Origin: Agromyces mariniharenae
GTDB lineage: Bacteria; Actinomycetota; Actinomycetes; Actinomycetales; Microbacteriaceae
DNA length: 64,000 bases
Reading direction: 5' to 3'
Assembly (NCBI RefSeq): GCF_008122505.1
Contig: NZ_VSSB01000002.1
Coordinates: 1,162,519 to 1,226,518 of the forward strand
Below are positions 7,267 through 16,420 of this stretch, piece by piece. Numbering within the stretch: position 1 is the first letter of the stretch; each line of letters starts with the position of its first letter. The position numbers and the translations under genes are program-made. Below the pieces are notes generated by a model. That model did no database searches. It was not told the DNA's origin and worked only from the letters and a program-made list of their open reading frames with translations.

Positions 7267-9408
7267 TCACCAGTTTCGCCCGTGGCGGTAGTTGTGCACC
7301 CACTGGTTGTAGATTCTCTCGAGGCGCACCGACGCAGTCGTGGTCATCGATCCCAGCCAGTCGTTGTTGTGCGCCAGCATGCTGACGGGCCCGCTCGGCA
7401 CCCGGTGGCGCTTCGCGGTGCCTATTGGGGTGATGACCTCGCCAACGCCCCATCGAGGTAGGCGTGGTGGAGGCACCACGGTGAACCGGTCGAAGGGACC
7501 GAGATGCCACTCGCCGATCCAATCCTCCTCCCAGTCAGCACGCAGGCGCGTGCCGTCCGAGACCATTCGTCCTGCGTAACCAACGATCCAGTCCCGGGGA
7601 TTCCAAGCGAACAACCCCACCTTCCCACTTCCTGTCAGATCGGCAGGCTGGAACTGGTCACCGGCGCGGAGGCCGCCCCAGCCAGGGACTTCGTCCTCGT
7701 AGAGCCGCACTCGGGCGAATCCGTTGCCGGTCGATCGGAACATGCCCAGGTAACAGCTCGACCAGTCCACCGCGTTGGACAGGAAGATGTCATCCTTTCC
7801 GTCGCCGTCGAAGTCGCCAATGTAGATGCGGTCGTTGGCGGCGAACCCACCCCAGCCGGGCAGGTCATCGACGTAGAGGCGGACAGTGCGGAAGCCGCCG
7901 CGTTGTAGGCGGAGGATGCCGAGGAACTTCTCGCTCCAGTCCCGTCCGTTCCAGATGAGCAGATCGTCGCGACCCGTGCCGGTAAAGTCCCCAACGCGGA
8001 AGATGTCCCACGAGGCGAGCTCGCCCCAACCCGGAAGCTCGTTCTCGTACAAGCGCGTTAGCTTGAACCCGCGCCCTGTCGATGTAAGGAGAGCGACGTA
8101 CCGGCTCGACCAGTCGGCGAGATTGTAGATAAGTAGATCTTGTTTGCCGTCGCCGTCGAAATCTCCGACGAGGAACCGGTCGTTACGCGCGAACCCGCCC
8201 CAGCCAGGGATGTCGCCGTCGTATCGGGCGAGCAGGTGGAGCGTCCCGTCGGGCCGTACCTCGAAGAGGCCAAGATAAGGAAAGGTGAAGTCGACCGAGT
8301 TGTACACCACGACCTCATCCAGGCCGTCGCCGTCGAAGTCGCCAGTAAAGAACTGATCGCCGGGCTTCACGTCCCATCCGGGCATGGCGTCTGCAGTGGT
8401 CTGGACGTGCTGCCAGCCATCGTCAGCTTTGCGGTAGAGCGTGATCGAACGGTCGCCGTACTCGAGGAACTCCGGCGCGAGATCCGGGGTGAAGTGGCCG
8501 GCCGCGATGCGACGGAAGTTGCGACCGGTCGCCTCATGGTTACCTCGCTTGAGTTCGGTGTAGCAGACCGGGCAGAACTCGTTCGCATTAGTCCTCATCC
8601 GGCAGCGGACCGCCGGCCGGTAGATGCCGGTCGCGAATGTTGCACCGCCCTCGAAGAGGCCTGCGTCCAATGAGTCGTCCCAGCCAGCGGGCTTCGCGCC
8701 GGCAGTGTAGTCGGCGTTAGCACCGGTGCCGGTCGGCACGGGGGTGGTCGGCGCGACGAACGTCGCCCACTTGAGACCCTCGAGGGTATTCGTGAGCGTG
8801 ACGTTGACCCTCTGGGGCTCGTTAGTATCCGAGTACGCACCCTTTGCAACCTTGCCGTACTCGTCTTCGAGGTCACCGAAACCGTGGCCGAACTCGTGGG
8901 CGATCGTTGCCCAGTTCACCGCCATGGTCACTTTGAGCACGGTGCCGTTGCGCAGCCCGCCCTTGAGTGGCGAATTGACGACGATCAGGATGAAGTCCCA
9001 TCCCGGCGCCCACTTGTCGCAGGCGTCTTTAATGGCCTTTTCAGTCTTCGCCGAGTCCTCGAACCAGTCGTGCCACCAGGTGCCGTTGGAGATGATGCCG
9101 AGGGCGGTGTCCTTCAGCGCGTCCGTCGAGGTGTCGTCGCTCGTGTCGGCGTCCGTCCCCTTAAGGTTCCATTTGCGCGTGCTTGCGACCGAGTCTTTCG
9201 ACTCGAGATTGACGCGGATGATGTTCCACGCTGCCGAGTCCTCGTTGAAGTAGCCGGACCCGAAGACCCCGTCGATCACCTCATCCTGGACGAACTTGTT
9301 GAAGGCCGCCTGACCGACCGCGTCGAACCCGTCACCGAGGATCGCCAGGGTTTTCCGTCTCGGGTTGTTGATGCCTACATCCTGCAGGATGGTCGCGCTG
9401 TCAGCCAT
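7267..9408 (-). CDS. M64-type (IgA-protease-like) metallopeptidase with FG-GAP repeats
   Basis: A 713-residue protein. Residues 15-290 carry the zinc-peptidase signature HEFGHGFGDLEDEY (His171, Glu172, His175) and, further on, CRMR then FCPVC, both typical of the M64 family. Residues about 300-620 hold five FG-GAP/VCBS-type repeats built around GDFDGDG-like calcium loops (GDFDGDGLDE, GDFDGDGKQD, GDFTGTGRDD, GDFDGDGKDD, ADLTGSGKVG), which should fold as a beta-propeller. The N-terminus (MADSATILQD) is not a signal peptide, which is odd since M64 enzymes and FG-GAP proteins are usually exported. It heads a two-gene operon with the 258-residue protein. Peptidase assignment is strong; target and location are unknown. 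Confidence 0.88.
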   Translation of the reverse strand: MADSATILQDVGINNPRRKTLAILGDGFDAVGQAAFNKFVQDEVIDGVFGSGYFNEDSAAWNIIRVNLESKDSVASTRKWNLKGTDADTSDDTSTDALKDTALGIISNGTWWHDWFEDSAKTEKAIKDACDKWAPGWDFILIVVNSPLKGGLRNGTVLKVTMAVNWATIAHEFGHGFGDLEDEYGKVAKGAYSDTNEPQRVNVTLTNTLEGLKWATFVAPTTPVPTGTGANADYTAGAKPAGWDDSLDAGLFEGGATFATGIYRPAVRCRMRTNANEFCPVCYTELKRGNHEATGRNFRRIAAGHFTPDLAPEFLEYGDRSITLYRKADDGWQHVQTTADAMPGWDVKPGDQFFTGDFDGDGLDEVVVYNSVDFTFPYLGLFEVRPDGTLHLLARYDGDIPGWGGFARNDRFLVGDFDGDGKQDLLIYNLADWSSRYVALLTSTGRGFKLTRLYENELPGWGELASWDIFRVGDFTGTGRDDLLIWNGRDWSEKFLGILRLQRGGFRTVRLYVDDLPGWGGFAANDRIYIGDFDGDGKDDIFLSNAVDWSSCYLGMFRSTGNGFARVRLYEDEVPGWGGLRAGDQFQPADLTGSGKVGLFAWNPRDWIVGYAGRMVSDGTRLRADWEEDWIGEWHLGPFDRFTVVPPPRLPRWGVGEVITPIGTAKRHRVPSGPVSMLAHNNDWLGSMTTTASVRLERIYNQWVHNYRHGRNW

Positions 9409-9943
9409 ATCGAAGTCCCTTCTCGTGTCTCCTATTTCTCCGTGACCTTCAGTGGTTTCGAATTCAGGTCATGGAACGCACGAAGCGAGTTGGAGACAAT
9501 GGCGCGCACCGCGAGAATCTCCCAGAGGCGACCGTTTGTGTTTGCCAGCGCTCCTAATCCAGGTTGGTCTGCGACCAAACGATGCGTCCAAGGCATCGAT
9601 TGCCGACGCCCAAGCGGCCGTTCCCGTGCGTTTGCGTGCGGCCACCGAGTATCGGTGGGCTCAAGCTACTCTGACCACGTGAGCCAAGGCGAGTCCGCAC
9701 TATTGCGGACCTCGCTAAGGCTTAAATCCCCGACTCGCACACCTTCGATACACGGCGATGTCACTCGTAAGCCTGAAGGTCCCCAAAGAAGACCCGTCGG
9801 TTGGTGTGGTTACCGGGCAACGCCAACCCACGAGGAGCGCTCGCGTGATGCCATCGTCCGGATGGATTTGACTATTGATTTTCGGCGGCTGAGCGGCCAT
9901 TATGAGCGGCATCCACGGTATCGGTCGAGCATGGGGGGCCGCG
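9409..9943. other. Divergent intergenic region upstream of M64 and membrane-protein genes
   Basis: About 530 nt between the divergently transcribed M64 gene and the membrane-protein gene at 9944. It contains the promoter listed at 9875-9903. The remainder holds only short non-coding frames; no RNA gene or repeat was recognised. Confidence 0.45.
9875..9903 (+). promoter_or_regulatory. Sigma-70-type promoter for the 9944 gene
   Basis: TTGATT (9875-9880), a 17-nt spacer and CATTAT (9898-9903) fit a vegetative promoter. Transcription would start near 9910, which excludes the in-frame ATG at 9902 and supports the ATG at 9944. Confidence 0.55.
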
Positions 9944-12253
9944 ATGCCAAAGTGGCAACGTTTGACACGCATCGGCGTTCTGCTATTCCTAACTGTTACC
10001 CCGACCGTGTCACCTCTCGGCGCATCCATGGCGGCATCCGCAAACCCTGAAGTAGTATTGGGGCGCGCGGTGGCAACAGACGCAGCGGACGAGTGCGCGA
10101 CGTTCTCGGCTGGCAGCAATTCGGCGGCTGCGGGTGCGAAAGTACTTGAACTGTTCTCAGCGGCTGGATCAGACGCGGATGTAGTCGCTGCGCAGGTGGT
10201 TGGATGTCTGGCCACTCAGACGTCGCTCGATGCCGACGAGCGGACGATGGCCGCCTGCGACGCGGCGTCTACGTTGAGTCTGGCAAATCGACATGCTGAC
10301 GCTGCCGCACTGATAAAGGCGTACCAAGCGGTCCAGGGCAGCACCGAGGCGTGCGACGTCCAACTGTCGTCTGCTGAGGCAGAGCTCTCACCCACGGCGC
10401 CCGAAGACCTCGAGGAACTGTGGACGTCATTCGACGAAGAAGTCCTACAGGCCCTTCTCCCAATCGTCTCGTTTGTCGGGCTCTCCGCACTGGCGATTAT
10501 CGCCTTGGGCCGGCTGACGATCCTCATCGACCCGTTTAGAAACCTGCGGTCCAATCCCGTGACCAGATCCATGGCATGGTTCCTGGGACTACTCCTCGCC
10601 CTTCTCACGCCAACGATCTTCGTGGTACGTGGATTGTGGCTGATGCGGACAGAGGAGCTCTCGCAAGTAGCGATACCACTCTCACCTTGGCAACTCTTCG
10701 TGGACTTGCTGGGATCTCCGTCCCCAGAGTGGTGGCTGCTGCTCATCGGGGCGGGCCTGGCGGTGCTACTCCTGGGTTACGCGTTCGCCACCACTCGAAG
10801 CACGCACATCACGATCACCAGCAGCAAGGGCGAAGGGGAGGTTCTGGACTCAGCGCGACTCATGGCAACCATCGACGCGGTGGCGGGCCGTCCCGATCGT
10901 GGGCTCGAATTCCCAGTGGGAACGGACATTGAGACCGCAGCCGACAGCGTGAGCAATCTCTCCGAGAACAAGGCGGTGGCTGCCGTTCAATCGCTGGTCA
11001 AGGTCGTCTTTGGCTCGACGCCGTGGAATCTGGGAGTCGAGAACGAGTCGGCAGAGGCAGTCTCTCTCGCGGTTTCGCGAAATGGGAAGCTATTGGTCGC
11101 TAAGCGACTTCGGCTCTCGGACTATTCATCCCTCTCTACGATGGAACTGCCGTCGAAGGCAGATCGACTCGCCGCCCTTGTTGCGGGCGAGTTCGTCGCC
11201 GCTATGCGTGACCAGTACCGCTGGGAGTTTGATCCCGGTCTGCATGGTGCGACAAGTGCTCAATCGATCGCCCTTCACTATCTTGCGAGTGCCCAGCTGC
11301 AAGCCGAGACCACTGATCCCGACGAGTGGCGGCCCACACTGATGAGAGCTGTCGCTCTCGACCCGGCAAATCGGGCCGCGAGCGCCACGCTCCGCTTTAT
11401 CACCGATCGGTTTGCAACCGGACCAGATCTGGAACGCTATAGAAAGCGACTGACGCAGGTTCTTCATGATGAGCTGGAACTGACGCGCCACGGTAGGACG
11501 AGGATTAAATACGGCCTTGGCTTCGACTCCGCGCGGCGTGATGACATTGTCGAGGATGCGATGGCCACACCGGTGCGACGACTACGCAGGAACGACCTAC
11601 TGATTCGAATTGCCCAATCACTCGTCGCGGTGGAGCGCAATTGCATTGCTCAGGCGGATGCTCGGGCCGGCGAGATCGATACGGCGCCTCTCCTCACTTA
11701 CCTGCTCAAGGTGCGTGGCAACCGTTCGGCCAATCCGATCCTAACCAATAAGCGCAGGATGCTCGCCGACATCACGCTCTTCCTAACGGATTGTCAAGAC
11801 GGATCACTCGAGCCTCCTGCTGAGCTTCGCAGAGCGGAGAGGAAGGCCTGGAATGAGGCCCGACCGCTCAAACCCAAAGGTCTTGCGATCGAGCGGCTCG
11901 TCTGCGAGGAAGCAGCCTTAGCGATCTACGGCGATTTTCGCAACGTGCCAGATGTGTGTTACAGCTTGGCCTGTCGCCGCGCGATGGGCGGATTCACACG
12001 AAGCGATGATTCGATTGAATCGATGGAGTCTCTGCTTAAGGTCGCTTTTCGGCGCCCATACAACCGAGAGTGGGCACCTCGGGATCCCGAGCTTGCCGAC
12101 TACTACCGGGCCAATAAACCCGAAGTCGACTTATGGATTCGAGAAGCAGTGGCTGCAACCCCACGCCCCAAGCCCAAGCCCAAGCCCAAGCTCAAGGGGC
12201 AAACTCCCTCGCTTCGAAGCTCGCCCATTCGTCGTCGCGTCACAGAACACTGA
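9944..12253 (+). CDS. Large membrane protein with N-terminal signal and three more TM helices
   Basis: A 769-residue protein of unknown family. The start at 9944 (MPKWQRL) follows a G-rich ribosome site and the promoter above. Residues about 8-30 look like a signal sequence (VLLFLTVTPTVSPLGASMAA). A helical segment to about 160 is followed by hydrophobic helices near 171-195 (LLPIVSFVGLSALAIIALG), 210-232 (WFLGLLLALLTPTIFVV) and 258-280 (WWLLLIGAGLAVLLLGYAF). The C-terminal 480 residues are soluble, mostly alpha-helical and TPR-like in feel, presumably cytoplasmic, and end in a (PK)4 run. It lies between the M64 gene and two small hypothetical genes. No function can be assigned. Confidence 0.75.
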   Translation: MPKWQRLTRIGVLLFLTVTPTVSPLGASMAASANPEVVLGRAVATDAADECATFSAGSNSAAAGAKVLELFSAAGSDADVVAAQVVGCLATQTSLDADERTMAACDAASTLSLANRHADAAALIKAYQAVQGSTEACDVQLSSAEAELSPTAPEDLEELWTSFDEEVLQALLPIVSFVGLSALAIIALGRLTILIDPFRNLRSNPVTRSMAWFLGLLLALLTPTIFVVRGLWLMRTEELSQVAIPLSPWQLFVDLLGSPSPEWWLLLIGAGLAVLLLGYAFATTRSTHITITSSKGEGEVLDSARLMATIDAVAGRPDRGLEFPVGTDIETAADSVSNLSENKAVAAVQSLVKVVFGSTPWNLGVENESAEAVSLAVSRNGKLLVAKRLRLSDYSSLSTMELPSKADRLAALVAGEFVAAMRDQYRWEFDPGLHGATSAQSIALHYLASAQLQAETTDPDEWRPTLMRAVALDPANRAASATLRFITDRFATGPDLERYRKRLTQVLHDELELTRHGRTRIKYGLGFDSARRDDIVEDAMATPVRRLRRNDLLIRIAQSLVAVERNCIAQADARAGEIDTAPLLTYLLKVRGNRSANPILTNKRRMLADITLFLTDCQDGSLEPPAELRRAERKAWNEARPLKPKGLAIERLVCEEAALAIYGDFRNVPDVCYSLACRRAMGGFTRSDDSIESMESLLKVAFRRPYNREWAPRDPELADYYRANKPEVDLWIREAVAATPRPKPKPKPKLKGQTPSLRSSPIRRRVTEH

Positions 12254-12293
12254 TCGATCCCGCAGGCCGGGCCAGTTCGCGACAGGAGTGACA

Positions 12294-12659
12294 ATGCCTT
12301 CGATAGAGATTTCGCAGTACAGCATCACGGTGCGGTACAAGGCATCCGATTCCTGGGTCGCCGAGATCGGGTGCTTCACGTTCCAAGAGGGCAGTCACCA
12401 CGCTGTGGAGACTGCTCGCATCCGGTTCTTCCCGGATGATCTCGAGCTGCCGGCGAATGGCCCCGATCTCGGCGTAGCAGGGTCGATAGCGGTCCTAAAT
12501 CTGCCCGTGGGCCAGCTCAATACCGTCCTCTCGCTCGTGCGGACGGAGCATCAGGTGCTGGTTGTACAGGACCGCGACCCGTGGACAGGTGCTCCGATCG
12601 AGGGGTGGGCAGTCATGACCGGCCGCAACGAGGTCGGCGGGACTGTGTCCGGCGACTGA
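12294..12659 (+). CDS. Hypothetical 121-residue protein
   Basis: Not recognised. The ATG at 12294 is set by the AGGAG ribosome site just upstream; a longer in-frame reading would lie inside the preceding gene. The sequence alternates beta-type stretches (SIEISQYSITVRYKA, HQVLVVQDRD) and has no signal or membrane helix. It starts 40 nt after the membrane-protein gene, so the two are probably co-transcribed. It converges with the next minus-strand gene with no spacer: its TGA ends at 12659 and the neighbour's stop begins at 12660. Confidence 0.65.
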   Translation: MPSIEISQYSITVRYKASDSWVAEIGCFTFQEGSHHAVETARIRFFPDDLELPANGPDLGVAGSIAVLNLPVGQLNTVLSLVRTEHQVLVVQDRDPWTGAPIEGWAVMTGRNEVGGTVSGD

Positions 12660-13388
12660 TTACACCTGTGGTGCCGTCTCGTGGTACGGGCGCCAACGGA
12701 TTGGAGTGGTCGTCGACCAACGCACGGGCACCGGGTAGCGCTTCGTGTTCGGCCGCTTCGACGCGATTACCTCATACCCCGAATACCACAGCACATGCTC
12801 GAAGTCGTAGATCCTCCGGCCGTACCGGTCGAACTGCACTCCGAAGCGGTTGTTGAGGGCGGCACCTTCGCCGGTGTAGCACCAAGGCGGGCCGCCACTG
12901 ATCGGACGTGCCCCATCAGGGTGGGGGTTGTCGCTGCTACAGATGACGGACTGTGTGAAGTGAAGGAGCCGGAAACCGCCAGCGTTCACTGGCGAGTTTC
13001 CCTCCTCGCGAATAATGGCCGTGTGGAGCTCAATGTCGGCGGGTATGCCAGGGGCGTTGTCAGATTCGCCGACACGCAGTGCCGGTACGGCCCCATCATC
13101 ATTGATCGGCGCGGCGATTGTGTATGAGCCACCTGGCTCGCCGTCGAGTGAGAGCGTCGCACCGACCCGGACGAACACCCCATCATCCGTGCCCACCCAG
13201 TCGATCTGCTCGTTGAAATCGCAAGTCGCAAGGTCCAGTGTTTCGAGGTGCAGAGCCGCGACCTTCCCGTGGACTAGCGGTGCCAGCCGATGCACGCCGT
13301 CGGCCCATTCACCGTGGTACTCGATGCCAGCTATCGCTGACAGGCGTGCTCCGCGCGGCACGTTCGATGGAATCTCAATCTTCAACAT
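12660..13388 (-). CDS. Hypothetical 242-residue protein
   Basis: Not recognised. The start is taken at 13388 (MLKIEIPSNVPRG); a start 36 nt further upstream is also possible. The protein is beta-rich, with aromatic and Gly-rich turns (GGPPWCYTGEG, RYGRRIYDFEHVLWYSGYEV), no signal peptide and no membrane helix. It lies 80 nt downstream of the FG-GAP propeller gene on the same strand and is probably co-transcribed with it. It could be a small surface or partner protein of the propeller; this is position-based inference. Confidence 0.6.
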   Translation of the reverse strand: MLKIEIPSNVPRGARLSAIAGIEYHGEWADGVHRLAPLVHGKVAALHLETLDLATCDFNEQIDWVGTDDGVFVRVGATLSLDGEPGGSYTIAAPINDDGAVPALRVGESDNAPGIPADIELHTAIIREEGNSPVNAGGFRLLHFTQSVICSSDNPHPDGARPISGGPPWCYTGEGAALNNRFGVQFDRYGRRIYDFEHVLWYSGYEVIASKRPNTKRYPVPVRWSTTTPIRWRPYHETAPQV

Positions 13389-13468
13389 GATGCCCACCAT
13401 CCTCCAGATAGCCGAGGAACCCACTGCTGCCGGGAACCAGGAACGACTCAGTCACATCAGCGCGCGTA

Positions 13469-15634
13469 TCACTCCGCCACCTCGCGGAATGCGTACACCG
13501 CCCCAGACGCGACTCCGACGGGGGAATCTGCATTTTCGGACGCGGCGAGCATCCATCGTCCCGGCGCCACGGCGATAGACGTACCGAAGACGCGTGAACC
13601 CGGCGGCACGTCGACGAATTCGCGGTGGTAGGGCGCGTCGAGGTCGTGAATCTCGATTGGGCGGTCGTTCCAGGTTCCGCCAACGATGGCATGCCGTCCC
13701 GAGATGCGGACGTGTGAGCCGAAATGATCGTGTCGATCTGGTGTCGCGCACCGAATTTCTCGGAGGGGGGTCCACTCCGATCCCCGGCCAAGGACAAGGA
13801 CATAACCGGGCTCGAGCGCCGCACCCTCGCGATTTGGCGCACCAGCGATGATCCGATCGCCACCGATGGCGACCGAGGCACCTAGCCGAGAGAACTTCGC
13901 TCGACCGATCGCCACCGGCGGTCGCACGACCCAGCTCTCGCCGACGCGATCAGCAATGTACACCGCGCCGGCCGCGGTGGCTCCTGGGGTGTTGCGTCGA
14001 TCTGCACCGATGACAAGGGTGTCACCGTCGACGTCTATCGAGCCGCCGAAACCGGAAGCACGGTCGCCTGGCGGCGGAGTAAGTACCTGCGACAGCACCG
14101 CAAGAACTGAGGCTGAACGTCGATAGACGAAGACCACACCGCCTTGGTACTCGGAAGAGTTAACGTCCCTGCCGGCTCCGACGAACAGTTCCTCTTCCGT
14201 CGCTGCGAGGCTTATCCCGAACCGGTCGTAGTCGGCCATGCCTGGCCCGGCTCCAGCCAGATACGCTAACAACTCGGGCGGGTTCTTCGTCACGTCGTAC
14301 AGCCCGACGCGGCCGGGCCGCGGCATCGCACTGTCGAGCGATGGCATACCCACCGCCACGATGTCTCCCCAAAACACAACGCTCGCGCCGAACCCCTGGC
14401 ATGGAAACCCCTCGTAGACGGTCAGGCGGCCCGTCTGATGCCATCCGTCCGCCGATTCTTTGAAGAGGTAAACGGAACCTCCGTCTTCCTGTGCAGTGTC
14501 GTCGCCTGGTGCACCAACGGCAGCCATCGAGTCGCGCACCGCAACGGACGCCCCGAAATCGTCACCGCGCGAGGGTTCACGGACCACAAGCGTCGACTGC
14601 TTTCTCCATCCCTGCCCGCGGCGGTCCCAGACATTGAACATCGAGGCGACGCTCTCGCCGTCTGTCGTGGCAAAGGCCACAGCTGGATCGTCGAGGTCGC
14701 TGGCGAGATTACGAACCATCCGCCACCGTCCCCTTACGTCGGCCTCGTAGGCGAAGAGGGCCTGATTGGCTCCGATCAGAAGCGCCCCGTCACGAATTGA
14801 AATCGATGCACCGAAATGCCTCGATAGGGCACCCGGCGACGGGTTCGCGAGCGTCTGACGGAGACGAACCCCGCCGGGTGTCAATTCGTAGACAAAGGCG
14901 ATTCCGGCGGGGAACGAAAACACGTTGGTTCGCGGAGCACCAACGACTAACCACCGCCCATCGAACGCGAGCGTGTCGCCGAACCCCAATGTGTCCGCCG
15001 GCTCTGCGATCGATCCAAGCGACGAACCACCGGTAACCCTGAAGATGTGGACCGCGGGCCGGAATCCGTTCCCAGACACGGCGACGAGGTTCACCTCTGA
15101 ATCAACGGCCACCGCCGCACCGAAGAAATGACCTGAGACCGCTGGGCCCCTCAGTTCAGCGAGCGCCTCCCAGCGTCCGTCATTGTTCTTGTAGGTGTAC
15201 GCCAGACCAGCGGCGTAGATGACGCCACTGGGATCCGTCCGATTCACCCAGGGGCGACCCACAGCGAGGAGCCCGCCGTCCAGGTCGATGGCCGCACCAA
15301 ATCCACCGGCCACCTCAGATGCCGAGAGGGTGCCGTCGGGGACCCAAGAGCCCGTGAACCGCATGAGATCCACTCGCCCCGCACCGTGTGACCCAATGGC
15401 AAGGCTGTTCCCGGCGAGCGCGACAGGGTATCCGATCGGCCCCGCGGGCACGAATGGTTCCGGCATACGCATCAACTGCTCCTCGACCCAGCCAACGCTT
15501 GTGCGGTGGAACGTGACGAGGTCGCCGGTATAGCTGCCGATCACGAGCCGATCTGCCTCGAGGTCGACGTACATCCTCCCGATCTGGTGAGTCATTTCGC
15601 CCGCGAACAGCGTCTGTGGTTCAGAGAAGCGCAT
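13469..15634 (-). CDS. FG-GAP repeat beta-propeller protein (integrin-alpha-like)
   Basis: A 721-residue protein made almost entirely of FG-GAP-like repeats: recurring units of the type FGASVAV...VGAPGDD...GSVYLF run from about residue 20 to 700 (for example GDDFGASVAVRDSMAAVGAP, FGSHVRISGRHAIVGGTW, FGTSIAVAPG). Such proteins fold as multi-bladed propellers. The start at 15634 (MRFSEPQ) follows a GGGGGTGGGATC ribosome site; an upstream in-frame start lacks one. No signal peptide is visible, as for the M64 protein. The propeller likely binds a protein or glycan ligand; no catalytic motif was found. It is followed on the same strand by the 242-residue unknown protein. Confidence 0.8.
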   Translation of the reverse strand: MRFSEPQTLFAGEMTHQIGRMYVDLEADRLVIGSYTGDLVTFHRTSVGWVEEQLMRMPEPFVPAGPIGYPVALAGNSLAIGSHGAGRVDLMRFTGSWVPDGTLSASEVAGGFGAAIDLDGGLLAVGRPWVNRTDPSGVIYAAGLAYTYKNNDGRWEALAELRGPAVSGHFFGAAVAVDSEVNLVAVSGNGFRPAVHIFRVTGGSSLGSIAEPADTLGFGDTLAFDGRWLVVGAPRTNVFSFPAGIAFVYELTPGGVRLRQTLANPSPGALSRHFGASISIRDGALLIGANQALFAYEADVRGRWRMVRNLASDLDDPAVAFATTDGESVASMFNVWDRRGQGWRKQSTLVVREPSRGDDFGASVAVRDSMAAVGAPGDDTAQEDGGSVYLFKESADGWHQTGRLTVYEGFPCQGFGASVVFWGDIVAVGMPSLDSAMPRPGRVGLYDVTKNPPELLAYLAGAGPGMADYDRFGISLAATEEELFVGAGRDVNSSEYQGGVVFVYRRSASVLAVLSQVLTPPPGDRASGFGGSIDVDGDTLVIGADRRNTPGATAAGAVYIADRVGESWVVRPPVAIGRAKFSRLGASVAIGGDRIIAGAPNREGAALEPGYVLVLGRGSEWTPLREIRCATPDRHDHFGSHVRISGRHAIVGGTWNDRPIEIHDLDAPYHREFVDVPPGSRVFGTSIAVAPGRWMLAASENADSPVGVASGAVYAFREVAE

Positions 15635-15779
15635 GATCCCACCCCCGTTGTCAAGAGTGACGCAAAGTGGAGAAGCAAACCTCATTTTGCTGTCGCGCAG
15701 GAGCGGCCGCAAGACGCGGCACAAAGTCGTGGAGATAACGCCTCGATAACGAAACTGGCGCTGGAGCCACTTTCAACAG

Positions 15780-15825
15780 TTATACACAGCCAGGCGAAGA
15801 GCGGTTATCCACAGAAGTATTCACA
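15780..15825. promoter_or_regulatory. Cluster of DnaA boxes
   Basis: Within 46 nt there are two perfect matches to the DnaA box TTATNCACA, namely TTATACACA (15780-15788) and TTATCCACA (15805-15813), plus GTATTCACA (15817-15825) with one mismatch, all on the plus strand. They lie in the intergenic region between the propeller gene and the 15912 gene. No dnaA, dnaN or plasmid rep gene is nearby. This could be part of a replication origin of the element or a DnaA-titration site. Confidence 0.55.
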
Positions 15826-15911
15826 GACGCGTGTCACTGCGGACGTCATGCCCCGTCGGGGCACCGTGGAGGATCCCCGGCTTGCGACGTCCATGACGAT
15901 CGGAGCGCCCG

Positions 15912-16298
15912 ATGGATACCCACTTCTGCGAATACGCCGACGCCCACTCGCGTCTCGCCTCGCTCAATGACCGCGCCAACGGATGCATGACCTTGCTATA
16001 TGCCAGGTCGGGGCACCAGGTCGATTCGGTGATCGATTCGGTGATCGATGCGCTCGTCGCACTCGATGACCTCAAGGATGCTCTTGCGATCATCGCCGAG
16101 GGCGCTCTGTTGTGCGTCTACCTGGCCACCGAAGTCGCCAGAAGCTCGGTGCCTGACGATATCGATTACCTCGCCGAAACGGCTCGGGCAAGACTTCCGC
16201 TGCACGTGCTCGCCGACGTCGACGACCGCGGCGCTAGGACGGTCCGGCGCGACATGCGCCGGGCGGTCGGACGGTTTGGTGCGGTTCGGCCGGCCTGA
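15912..16298 (+). CDS. Hypothetical 128-residue helical protein
   Basis: Not recognised. The ATG at 15912 has a GGAG ribosome site 7 nt upstream. The sequence is mainly alpha-helical and acidic, includes a short duplicated stretch (VIDSVIDA) and ends with an Arg-rich tail. It is not a membrane protein; the hydrophobic run ALAIIAEGALLCVYLATEV is probably an internal helix. It follows the DnaA-box cluster and precedes the membrane-anchored 206-residue protein. Confidence 0.55.
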   Translation: MDTHFCEYADAHSRLASLNDRANGCMTLLYARSGHQVDSVIDSVIDALVALDDLKDALAIIAEGALLCVYLATEVARSSVPDDIDYLAETARARLPLHVLADVDDRGARTVRRDMRRAVGRFGAVRPA

Positions 16299-16420
16299 CG
16301 TCGACCCCTACCTGACGCCACGTCACGGTCGTGCCCTGCTTTGGGGCATGCCTGGCCGCGTACCCGTATGGCAGTGTGGTGGCTTCGTATCCCCACGTTC
16401 TAGACGAGGGCTAGGTGTTG

